The notes beneath the pieces were generated by a model. The model was not told the DNA's origin. It searched no databases and saw nothing but the letters and a program-made list of their open reading frames with translations. Source: Clostridiales bacterium (GTDB lineage: Bacteria > Bacillota > Clostridia > Lachnospirales > Lachnospiraceae). From it: a DNA stretch of 5,641 bases. Position numbers and translations under genes: made by a program. The stretch covers positions 1 to 5,641 of the forward strand of contig JAJQIQ010000028.1 of assembly GCA_021199135.1 (NCBI GenBank), written 5' to 3'. Below, piece after piece: positions 1-5,641 of the stretch (position 1 is the stretch's first letter; every line of letters starts with the position of its first letter).

Positions 1-48
1 CTCCTTGTTGATCTGCTCGTTGAGTAAGGTGGATACTTTCTTGTCCAT
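1..48 (-). CDS. Ferritin, N-terminal fragment (cut by the window edge)
   Basis: Only the first 16 codons are visible: an ATG at 48-46, then a frame that stays open to the left edge and reads MDKKVSTLLNEQINKE. This closely resembles the start of bacterial non-haem ferritins of the FtnA type, in which a short lysine-rich start leads into an LLNEQINKE-like stretch at the beginning of helix A. The next residues, off the window, should include the first ferroxidase glutamate. Ferritins form 24-subunit cytoplasmic shells that oxidise Fe(II) and store it as a ferric mineral. The start is well supported by an AGGAGGG site 6 bases upstream, and an extended -10 promoter lies about 80 bases upstream. 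The call rests on 16 residues only, so the family is likely but not proven and the active site cannot be checked. Confidence 0.72.
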   Translation of the reverse strand, partial: MDKKVSTLLNEQINKE

Positions 49-54
49 AATCGT

Positions 55-61
55 CCCTCCT
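55..61 (-). promoter_or_regulatory. Ribosome binding site of the ferritin gene
   Basis: On the minus strand AGGAGGG lies 6 bases before the ATG at 48. It is a near-perfect Shine-Dalgarno match at good spacing and fixes the start of the edge-cut gene. The bases just upstream are A/T-rich, which would favour an open initiation region. Confidence 0.85.
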
Positions 62-92
62 AAAATAAATGATATTTTCGCGGAGAAATCCG

Positions 93-108
93 TGGTGTCA
101 TGACCCCA
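93..108. repeat. 16-bp near-palindrome in the ferritin leader
   Basis: TGGTGTCATGACCCCA is symmetrical around a GTCATGAC core, with 7 of 8 base pairs matching and one T/C mismatch. It lies about 13-28 bases downstream of the predicted ferritin transcription start, in the untranslated leader. The position suits a repressor operator or a small RNA hairpin. It does not match the Fur or PerR consensus boxes as I know them, and could be chance. Confidence 0.3.
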
Positions 109-127
109 TTGCCCCAAGACAATTGCC

Positions 128-157
128 ATTATACCACAGCATGGCGGCAATGCGCAA
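128..157 (-). promoter_or_regulatory. Promoter of the ferritin gene (extended -10)
   Basis: On the minus strand a perfect TATAAT lies at 133-128, preceded by TG one base away, which makes an extended -10 element (TGGTATAAT). A weak -35 candidate TTGCGC lies at 157-152 with an 18-base spacer; it matches the consensus at three of six positions, and the extended -10 would compensate. Transcription should start near 121, giving a leader of about 73 bases. The promoter sits between the HAD stop and the ferritin start, which suggests that the ferritin is transcribed independently of the genes upstream. ATTGCC at 151-146 (in the spacer) and GGCAAT at 127-122 (just past the -10) form an inverted pair bracketing the -10 box, with another GGCAAT at 113-108. 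Confidence 0.75.
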
Positions 158-175
158 GGGGAATGTATGTGCTCA

Positions 176-961
176 TCAAATTAAACCGTAGTGTTCCATC
201 GCCCTCTTTATCCCGTCGTCGTGGATGTCGGAGGTGACGAACTCGGCGGCGTCTTTGGCGGGCTGGGTCGCGTTGCCCATCGCGATGCCGTGGCCGACGA
301 ATGAGAGCATGTCGAGGTCGTTTACCGAGTCGCCGACCGCGTAGGTGTCCCCGATCGGGACACCAAAAAATTTTCGCACCCACTCGATGCCGGTCGCCTT
401 GGAGAAGCCCTTCGGCGCGAACTCGACGACGTTCCCCTCGTGCTCGAGAAAATTAAACTCATCCCCAAGCTCCCGCTTTATCCGGTCGTAGTCGGTGTCG
501 GCTAGCACGTCCGCAGAGAATTTGTTCACGCGTATATCCGATGTATATCCCTCCAAAACCTTCGCGCTTTTCCCCATCTCCTCGAAAAGATAATTTACAT
601 ACGGGTCGTCGTCGAAGCCGTCCTTGTCTATCCAGTGAAACTCCGGCCCCTCGAGCACGACCGGCATGTGGCACTCGCGGAGGAGGTTTACGACTCGCTC
701 GGTCAGCTCCGGGGAAAGGATGTGCTCGCATACGATCTCGCCGCCGATCTCGATGTGACAGCCACACGCCGCGACGATCCCGTCGAAACCGATATCGAGG
801 AGCTCCTTCGAGCGGATATTGCCCCGCGCCCTCCCGCTGCAGAGGAAAATCTTGTGGCCGTTTCCCTGCAGCCGATGTAACGCTTCCACCGCACTCCCAG
901 GAATCACCATCCGCTCATCCCACAGCGTCCCGTCTATGTCGAAGAAAATTAATTTTCCCAT
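176..961 (-). CDS. Cof-type HAD-superfamily phosphatase (subfamily IIB)
   Basis: This is a complete 261-residue protein, a usual length for the Cof/YidA group of cytoplasmic HAD hydrolases, which remove phosphate from small molecules such as sugar phosphates or phosphorylated cofactors. All four HAD motifs are visible. Motif I is DIDGT with nucleophile D8 and general acid/base D10, motif II is S42 in CSGR, motif III is K188 in GFSKATGIEW, and motif IV is GDSVND at 210-215 with metal-binding D211 and D215. The stretch from about residue 80 to 185 between motifs II and III fits the C2B cap, which sets substrate choice. An in-frame ATG at 1006 would add 15 residues, but it lacks a ribosome binding site and lies inside the upstream palindrome. 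The ATG at 961 starts directly at the canonical MGKLIFFDIDGT and is preceded by GAGG. The gene follows gltD after 158 bases, and I see no clear promoter of its own. Substrate cannot be predicted from sequence, and a link to glutamate or iron metabolism is not shown. Confidence 0.93.
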   Translation of the reverse strand: MGKLIFFDIDGTLWDERMVIPGSAVEALHRLQGNGHKIFLCSGRARGNIRSKELLDIGFDGIVAACGCHIEIGGEIVCEHILSPELTERVVNLLRECHMPVVLEGPEFHWIDKDGFDDDPYVNYLFEEMGKSAKVLEGYTSDIRVNKFSADVLADTDYDRIKRELGDEFNFLEHEGNVVEFAPKGFSKATGIEWVRKFFGVPIGDTYAVGDSVNDLDMLSFVGHGIAMGNATQPAKDAAEFVTSDIHDDGIKRAMEHYGLI

Positions 962-971
962 CGCTTCGCAT

Positions 972-975
972 CCTC
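972..975 (-). promoter_or_regulatory. Ribosome binding site deciding the HAD phosphatase start
   Basis: On the minus strand GAGG lies 10 bases before the ATG at 961. The spacing is a little long and the match is only moderate. It still favours this start over the in-frame ATG at 1006, before which no purine-rich site is seen. It is weaker than the sites of gltD and the ferritin gene. Confidence 0.55.
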
Positions 976-988
976 GTAAACTATCAAT

Positions 989-1114
989 GCGCCCGCTCGA
1001 AAACATAGCAAGCCCGACAGACAGAATTTCCGACGGCGGGCGTTAAGCGCAAGCGTGCCCGCCGTGAAATTGGCTGTCTGCCGGGCTCACCATGCAATTG
1101 TTTCATGCGGGCGC
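989..1114. repeat. 126-bp imperfect palindrome (possible dispersed repeat or MITE-like element)
   Basis: The left arm (989-1041, 53 bases) and the reverse complement of the right arm (1057-1114, 58 bases) align along their whole length. The shared blocks, in order, are GCGCCCGC, GAAA, a degenerate block ending in GC, AGCCCG, CAGACAG, AATTTC and ACGGCGGGC. About 44 of 53 positions match, with gaps of 5, 2 and 2 bases. The central loop is 15 bases (1042-1056). The element begins 5 bases after the gltD stop codon and fills most of the gap before the HAD gene. The arms are far longer than a normal terminator stem, and the substitutions and small gaps look like decay of a once closer inverted repeat. 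It contains no coding sequence. No clear target-site duplication is seen; a CTAT occurs on both sides (981-984, 1120-1123) but is too short to mean much. Confidence 0.75.
1011..1087 (-). terminator. Long stem-loop downstream of gltD, probable terminator of gltBD
   Basis: This is the inner, best-matched part of the palindrome. It pairs AGCCCG, CAGACAG, AATTTC and a 9-base GC-rich block (ACGGCGGGC with GCCCGCCGT) around a 15-base loop, with two small bulges. In the gltBD transcript it forms a very stable hairpin ending 33 bases after the gltD stop codon. The sequence that follows on the minus strand (TTGCTATGTTTTCG) is T-rich but not a clean T-run, so termination may be partial. Read-through to the HAD gene is possible, since that gene shows no obvious promoter. 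A role in stabilising the 3' end of the gltBD mRNA is an alternative. Confidence 0.5.
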
Positions 1115-1119
1115 TCACG

Positions 1120-2613
1120 CTATTGAACTGAAAGGTATGAGTACCCCATGAGGCTCTCGTCGACCTCGTGCGCGACCTCGCGGCCCTCGCGGATCGCCCA
1201 GACCACGAGCGACTGCCCGCGGTGCATGTCGCCGGCAGCAAAGACATTGCTCACGTTCGTCGCGTAATGCCCCGGCTCGGTGAGGACGTTCGTGCGCTCG
1301 GAAAGCTCCACGCCGAAAGCCTTCGCGATGTAGTTTTCCGTACCGAGGAAGCCCGCCGCGATGAGCACGAGCTCCGCCGGAACCTTCTTCTCGGAACCCG
1401 CGACCTCGACCATCGCCATGCGCCCGGTCTTCTCGTCCTTCTTGCTCTCGAGGCTCACGAGCGTAAGGCCGCTCAGCTTCCCGTTTTTGTCCTTGTGGAA
1501 TTCCTTGACCGTCGTCTGGTAGATGCGCGGGTCGCCGCCGAAGCAGGCGATCGCCTCCTCCTGGCCGTAGTCAGTCTTAAGTATTTTCGGCCACTCCGGC
1601 CACGGGTTGTCTGGGGTGCGCTCGACCGGCGGGCAGGGCATCATCTCAAGCTGGGTCACGGACTTTGCGCCCTGGCGGATCGCCGTGCCGACGCAGTCGT
1701 TTCCGGTGTCGCCGCCGCCGATGATGACGACGTTCTTCCCCTTTGCGGAGACGTAATTTCCGTCCGAGAGGCCCGAGTCGAGCAGGCTCTTCGTCGTCCG
1801 CGTCAGGTAGTCGACCGCGAAATAGATTCCCTCCGCGTCGCGCCCCGGAGCCTTGATGTCGCGCGGGTTCTTCGCCCCGCAGCAGAGGACGATGCGGTCA
1901 TATTTTTTCATGAGCTCCGCCGCCTTTACGTCCACGCCGACGTCGCAACTCGTGACAAAATTTATGCCCTCGGCTTTCATTATATCGATCTTGCGGTCAA
2001 CGACTTTCTTGTCGAGCTTCATGTTCGGGATCCCGTACATCAGCAAGCCCCCGACGCGGTCCGCCCTCTCGTAGACCGTGACCTCGTGGCCGCGCTGGTT
2101 CAGCTGGTCGGCCGCCGCAAGCCCAGACGGGCCGGAGCCCACGATCGCGACTCGCTTTCCGGTGCGCTGCCTCGGGACGTGCGGGCCAGCGTAGCCCCTC
2201 TCGTAGGCTGTCTCGATCACGCCGTGCTCGTTGTCACGAACCGTGACGGGCTCGCCCCAGTGCCCGCAGCTGCAGGCCTTCTCGCAGAGCGCGGGGCAGA
2301 CGCGCGAGGTGAACTCCGGGAAATTGTTTGTCTTGTGCAGGCGGTTGTAGGCCTGCTCCCAGTTGCCGCTGTAGACGAGGTCGTTCCACTCCGGCACGAG
2401 GTTGTGCAGCGGGCAGCCCGACGCCATCCCCGCGATCATCATCCCCGCCTGGCAGAACGGCACGCCGCAGTCCATGCACCGCGCCCCCTGCTTCTGCTGG
2501 TTCTCCCGGGAGAGGAAAACGTGGAACTCGTCATAGTTTTTTATGCGCTCCTTCGGCTCAATCGAGCGGGACTCGCTCCGCTCATATTCCAAAAATCCTG
2601 TTGGCTTTCCCAC
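1120..2613 (-). CDS. gltD: Glutamate synthase (NADPH), small subunit
   Basis: This complete 497-residue cytoplasmic subunit of NADPH-GOGAT carries electrons from NADPH through FAD and iron-sulfur clusters to the large subunit. The N-terminal region holds the cluster-binding cysteines: C46, C49 and C54 (CMDCGVPFC), C67 (GCPLHN), then C106, C110 and C114 in CPALCEKAC. An FAD-binding Rossmann fold follows, with GSGPSG at 159-164 and acidic E182 at the end of the second strand. The second nucleotide fold for NADPH has GGGDTGND at 299-306. A C-terminal AAGD (GD at 461-462) completes the FAD site. Length and motif order are normal. The start is GTG (2613-2611), preceded by a strong GGAGGG at 7 bases, and no other start lies before the first cysteines. 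The gene begins 13 bases after the gltB stop codon and must act with it. The protein ends LMGYSYLSVQ; homologues often stop near the YL, so the last three residues may be a small local extension. Confidence 0.97.
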   Translation of the reverse strand: MGKPTGFLEYERSESRSIEPKERIKNYDEFHVFLSRENQQKQGARCMDCGVPFCQAGMMIAGMASGCPLHNLVPEWNDLVYSGNWEQAYNRLHKTNNFPEFTSRVCPALCEKACSCGHWGEPVTVRDNEHGVIETAYERGYAGPHVPRQRTGKRVAIVGSGPSGLAAADQLNQRGHEVTVYERADRVGGLLMYGIPNMKLDKKVVDRKIDIMKAEGINFVTSCDVGVDVKAAELMKKYDRIVLCCGAKNPRDIKAPGRDAEGIYFAVDYLTRTTKSLLDSGLSDGNYVSAKGKNVVIIGGGDTGNDCVGTAIRQGAKSVTQLEMMPCPPVERTPDNPWPEWPKILKTDYGQEEAIACFGGDPRIYQTTVKEFHKDKNGKLSGLTLVSLESKKDEKTGRMAMVEVAGSEKKVPAELVLIAAGFLGTENYIAKAFGVELSERTNVLTEPGHYATNVSNVFAAGDMHRGQSLVVWAIREGREVAHEVDESLMGYSYLSVQ

Positions 2614-2620
2614 TTTTTCT

Positions 2621-2629
2621 CCCTCCTTA
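2621..2629 (-). promoter_or_regulatory. Shine-Dalgarno of gltD merged with the gltB stop codon
   Basis: On the minus strand TAAGGAGGG contains the gltB stop codon TAA (2629-2627) followed directly by GGAGGG, which lies 7 bases before the GTG start of gltD. Eight of nine bases fit the full anti-Shine-Dalgarno complement UAAGGAGGU. A ribosome ending on gltB would sit on the gltD initiation site, which favours translational coupling and balanced subunit synthesis. The site also settles the choice of the GTG start. Confidence 0.85.
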
Positions 2630-5600
2630 CGCTCTTATGCTGCTGTAAAACGCTTCAATCTGCGCCTGCTCGGCGTTGAGACCCTTTTCCTCCATCTGCA
2701 CGATCGCCATCTGCATGCGGTTGTAGTCGTAGGGGATGACCTTCTTGAACTTCGGCAGGTACTCGCTGAAGTGGTCGAGGATTTCCTTGCCCTTCTCGGA
2801 GTTCGTCAGCGTGACGTGCTCCTTTATCATCTCCTTGAGCTCGAGGACGTCGTACTTGCTCGAGACCTCCTCCGTGAACACCATCGACTTGTTCGTGCGC
2901 ATGTAGAGGTCGTTGTCCTCGTCGAGGACGTAGGCGATGCCGCCGCTCATGCCCGCCGCGAAATTTTTGCCGGTCTTGCCGAGGATGACGACGCGTCCCC
3001 CGGTCATGTACTCGCAGCCGTGGTCGCCGACTCCCTCGACGACAGCCGTCGCGCCGGAATTGCGGACGCAGAACCTCTCGCCCGCGACGCCGTTTATGAA
3101 CGCCTTGCCAGCCGTCGCGCCGTAGAGCGCAACGTTACCTATGATAATATTTTCATCCTTCTTGTACTTGACTCCCGCCGGCGGATAGACAATTAATTTT
3201 CCGCCGGAGAGTCCCTTGCCGAAATAGTCGTTTGAGTCGCCGACCAGCTCGAGCGTGAGCCCTTTCGGGATGAACGCGCCGAAGCTCTGGCCGCCCGCGC
3301 CGTTGCACTTTACGATGAAGGTGTCCTCGTCGAGCGTGTCGTCGTAAGCCCTCGTTATCTCGGAGCCGAATATCGTCCCGACGGAGCGGTTGACGTTTGA
3401 GACCTCGGTGTCGATGACGCGCTTCTGCTTCTTCTCTAGCGCGGGCTTAAGCTGCTTGAGCAGGACCTGGATGTCCTTGCTCTTGTCGAGGTGGAAGTCG
3501 TAGACCTGCTTCGGGTCGAACGTCACCTTCTGCTTCGCGCCCGCGAACGGGTTGTTTAAGATGTTGCTGAGGTCGAGCTTTGACTCCCTCTCGGAGAGGT
3601 CGTCGCGCACCTTGAGCAGGTCGCTCCTTCCCACGAGCTCGTCGAGCGTCCTGCAGCCGAGCTTTGCCATGTACTCGCGCAATTCTTCCGCGATGAATTT
3701 CATGAAGTTCTCGACATACTCCGGCTTTCCGGCAAACCGCTTTCTTAATTCAGGGTTCTGCGTCGCGATGCCCGCGGGGCAGGTGTCGAGGTTGCAGACG
3801 CGCATCATTATGCATCCCATCGTGACAAGCGGAGCGGTCGCAAAGCCGAACTCCTCCGCGCCGAGGCAGGCCGCGATCGCGACGTCCCTGCCGCTCATCA
3901 GCTTGCCGTCGGTCTCGATGCGGACCTTGTTGCGCAGGCCGTTCATTATCAGCGTCTGGTGCGTCTCGGCGAGCCCCAGCTCCCACGGCAAGCCCGCATT
4001 GTGGATGGAGCTAGACGGCGCGGCGCCCGTGCCCCCGTCGTAGCCCGAGATCAGAATCACCTGTGCGCCTGCCTTCGCGACGCCAGCGGCCACCGTGCCG
4101 ACGCCAGCCTCGGAGACGAGCTTCACGGAAATCCTAGCATCTCGGTTGGCATTCTTCAAGTCAAATATCAGCTGCTCGAGGTCCTCGATCGAGTAGATGT
4201 CGTGGTGCGGCGGCGGCGAGATCAGCGACACGCCAGGTGTCGAGTAGCGCGTCTTCGCGATCCACGGGTAGACCTTCTTGCCCGGGAGGTGTCCGCCCTC
4301 ACCGGGCTTTGCGCCCTGCGCCATCTTTATCTGGATCTCCTGCGCGCTCGTAAGATACCGGCTCGTCACGCCAAATCTGCCGGATGCGACCTGCTTTATC
4401 GCCGAGCAGCGGTTCTTCCCGTCCTTTCCAATCGTAAGCCTCTCGACCTCCTCGCCGCCCTCGCCGGTGTTCGACTTGCCGTGGAGGTGGTTCATCGCGA
4501 TCGCGAGCGTCTCGTGCGCCTCCTTCGAGATCGACCCGTAGGACATCGCGCCGGTCTTGAAGCGCGTCACGATGGACTCGACCGGCTCGACCTCGCTTAT
4601 GTCCACGCCCTTCTTCGGGTAGTTGAAGTCCATGAGGCCGCGGATGTTCGTATGCTTCTCCTCCTCGTCGACCATGTCGGTGTACTTCTTGAACATCGAA
4701 TAATCCCCGCGCTGCGTGGACTGCTGCAGCATATGGATCGTAGCCGGGTTGTAGAGGTGGGCGTCCGCGCCGCTGCGCATCTTGTGGCGCCCCTTGCTGT
4801 CGAGCGTCACGTCGGTCTCAAGCCCGAGCGGGTCGTAGGCCGCGGAGTGCAGGGTGTTGACGTCGTTTTCGATGTCCTTTATCCCGATGCCGCCGATGCG
4901 GCTGACCGTGTTCGTGAAATATTTGTCGATGACATCGCGGCCTATCCCGATCGCCTCGAATATCTTCGAGCCCTGGTAGGACTGGATCGTGGAGATTCCC
5001 ATCTTCGCCGCGATCTTCACGATGCCGTTGATGACCGCGTGGTTGTAGTCGTCGATCGCCGCGTAGTAGTCCTTGTCGAGCATGTGCTCGTCGACGAGCT
5101 GCTTCACCGTGTCCTGCGCGAGGTACGGGTTTATCGCCGTAGCTCCAAATCCGAGCAGCGTCGCGAAATGGTGGACCTCGCGGGGCTCGCCGGACTCAAG
5201 GATCAGAGAGAGCGACGTCCGCTTCTTCGTCTTTACGAGATATTGCTGCAATGCCGATACCGCGAGCAGCGACGGGATCGCGACGTGGTTGTCGTCGACG
5301 CCCCTGTCGGAGAGGATGAGGATGTTCGCGCCGTCGCGGAACGCCCTGTCCGCCTCGATGTACATGCGGTCGATCGCCTTCTCGAGGCTCGTGTTCTTGT
5401 AATATATGATCGGTATCGTCGCGATCTTGAAGCCCTCGACCTTCATGCTGCGAATCTTCATAAGATCCGTGTTCGTAAGGATTGGATTATTTATACGCAA
5501 TACCTTGCAGTTCGAGGGCTTCTCCTCGAGCAGATTCCCGGCGCAGCCGATGTAGACCGTCGTCGAGGTGACGACCTCCTCGCGGATCGAGTCGATCGGC

Positions 5601-5641
5601 GGGTTCGTCACCTGCGCGAACAGCTGCTTGAAATAGTTGAA
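2627..5641 (-). CDS. gltB: Glutamate synthase (NADPH), large subunit, 3' part (5' end off the window)
   Basis: The visible 1,004 residues are the C-terminal two-thirds of a protein usually about 1,500 long. The frame is open to the right edge and begins FNYFKQLFAQVTNPPID, a conserved motif of the central domain. The N-terminal glutaminase domain, with its catalytic cysteine, is therefore outside the window. Residues 1 to about 300 are the rest of the central domain (LLGFGATAINPYLA, KMGISTIQSYQGSKIFEAIG). From about 345 to 720 is the FMN-binding synthase barrel, with GAMSYGSIS near 360 and GGTGAAPSSSIHNAG near 534. The 3Fe-4S cluster cysteines are C610, C616 and C621 (spacing C-x5-C-x4-C). From about 770 to 960 is the glycine-rich GXGXG beta-helix domain (GNVALYGATAGKAF, MTGGRVVILG). 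The barrel converts 2-oxoglutarate and channelled ammonia to glutamate using electrons from GltD. No frameshift or missing key residue is seen. The gene's promoter and start are not in the window. Confidence 0.97.
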   Translation of the reverse strand, partial: FNYFKQLFAQVTNPPIDSIREEVVTSTTVYIGCAGNLLEEKPSNCKVLRINNPILTNTDLMKIRSMKVEGFKIATIPIIYYKNTSLEKAIDRMYIEADRAFRDGANILILSDRGVDDNHVAIPSLLAVSALQQYLVKTKKRTSLSLILESGEPREVHHFATLLGFGATAINPYLAQDTVKQLVDEHMLDKDYYAAIDDYNHAVINGIVKIAAKMGISTIQSYQGSKIFEAIGIGRDVIDKYFTNTVSRIGGIGIKDIENDVNTLHSAAYDPLGLETDVTLDSKGRHKMRSGADAHLYNPATIHMLQQSTQRGDYSMFKKYTDMVDEEEKHTNIRGLMDFNYPKKGVDISEVEPVESIVTRFKTGAMSYGSISKEAHETLAIAMNHLHGKSNTGEGGEEVERLTIGKDGKNRCSAIKQVASGRFGVTSRYLTSAQEIQIKMAQGAKPGEGGHLPGKKVYPWIAKTRYSTPGVSLISPPPHHDIYSIEDLEQLIFDLKNANRDARISVKLVSEAGVGTVAAGVAKAGAQVILISGYDGGTGAAPSSSIHNAGLPWELGLAETHQTLIMNGLRNKVRIETDGKLMSGRDVAIAACLGAEEFGFATAPLVTMGCIMMRVCNLDTCPAGIATQNPELRKRFAGKPEYVENFMKFIAEELREYMAKLGCRTLDELVGRSDLLKVRDDLSERESKLDLSNILNNPFAGAKQKVTFDPKQVYDFHLDKSKDIQVLLKQLKPALEKKQKRVIDTEVSNVNRSVGTIFGSEITRAYDDTLDEDTFIVKCNGAGGQSFGAFIPKGLTLELVGDSNDYFGKGLSGGKLIVYPPAGVKYKKDENIIIGNVALYGATAGKAFINGVAGERFCVRNSGATAVVEGVGDHGCEYMTGGRVVILGKTGKNFAAGMSGGIAYVLDEDNDLYMRTNKSMVFTEEVSSKYDVLELKEMIKEHVTLTNSEKGKEILDHFSEYLPKFKKVIPYDYNRMQMAIVQMEEKGLNAEQAQIEAFYSSIRA

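Noticed and set aside
81..93. Small hairpin CGGATTTCTCCG in the ferritin leader as a riboswitch or attenuator
   Set aside because: The stem is only about four pairs and has no T-run after it. It is too small to support a regulatory RNA call.
49..175. Fur or PerR box at the ferritin promoter
   Set aside because: No stretch resembles the Fur (GATAATGATAATCATTATC) or PerR (TTATAATNATTATAA) consensus beyond the -10 hexamer itself.
962..1006. Longer start for the HAD phosphatase at the ATG at 1006
   Set aside because: It would add 15 residues before the canonical MGKLIFFDIDGT, has no ribosome binding site, and lies within the palindrome arm.
541..1008. Plus-strand open frame of 155 codons opposite the HAD phosphatase
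   Set aside because: It is antisense to a gene with all four HAD motifs, rich in R, S and P, and part of it crosses the palindrome.
962..1015. Promoter for the HAD phosphatase
   Set aside because: A TTGCTA at 1012-1007 could be a weak -35, but no convincing -10 lies at the right distance. Not called.
1168..2679. 503-codon open frame on the plus strand opposite gltD
   Set aside because: It lies antisense to nearly all of gltD, whose motifs are unmistakable. The translation is rich in R, A, L, V and D, with no recognisable domain. GC-rich codon use in gltD removes stop codons from this antisense frame.
2543..3196. 217-codon open frame on the plus strand over the gltB-gltD junction
   Set aside because: It is antisense to the conserved C-terminal domain of gltB and the start of gltD. 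Its composition is shadow-like (runs of V, L, E, D, R) and no family is recognised.

Overview
The window (5,641 bases, fairly GC-rich) reads entirely on the minus strand as core metabolism. From right to left in the direction of transcription it holds: the 3' two-thirds of gltB (glutamate synthase large subunit, cut by the right edge), a complete gltD (small subunit), a 126-bp imperfect palindrome in the gap after gltD, a complete Cof-type HAD-family phosphatase, and the first 16 codons of what looks like a ferritin gene cut by the left edge. The remaining open frames on both strands are shadows of these genes.

Organism: strong AGGAGG-type ribosome binding sites, the gltB-gltD order and the overall protein style fit a Firmicutes-type bacterium. 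With this base composition, a Negativicutes member (Selenomonas-like) is my best guess. This is an impression from sequence style, not a demonstrated assignment.

Function: GltB and GltD together form NADPH-dependent glutamate synthase (GOGAT). GltD takes electrons from NADPH through FAD and passes them via 4Fe-4S clusters to the 3Fe-4S cluster and FMN of GltB. There ammonia released from glutamine is added to 2-oxoglutarate to give glutamate. The two genes are 13 bases apart, and the gltB stop codon forms part of the gltD Shine-Dalgarno sequence, so they are almost certainly co-transcribed and probably translationally coupled. The HAD phosphatase follows after 158 bases that contain the palindrome. 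The ferritin has its own good promoter in the 127-base gap after the HAD gene, so it is probably a separate transcription unit.

I see no novel multi-gene system. The most interesting non-coding signal is the long palindrome at 989-1114, which is much larger than an ordinary terminator and may be a dispersed palindromic repeat. Second is the symmetrical sequence around the ferritin -10 box and in its leader.
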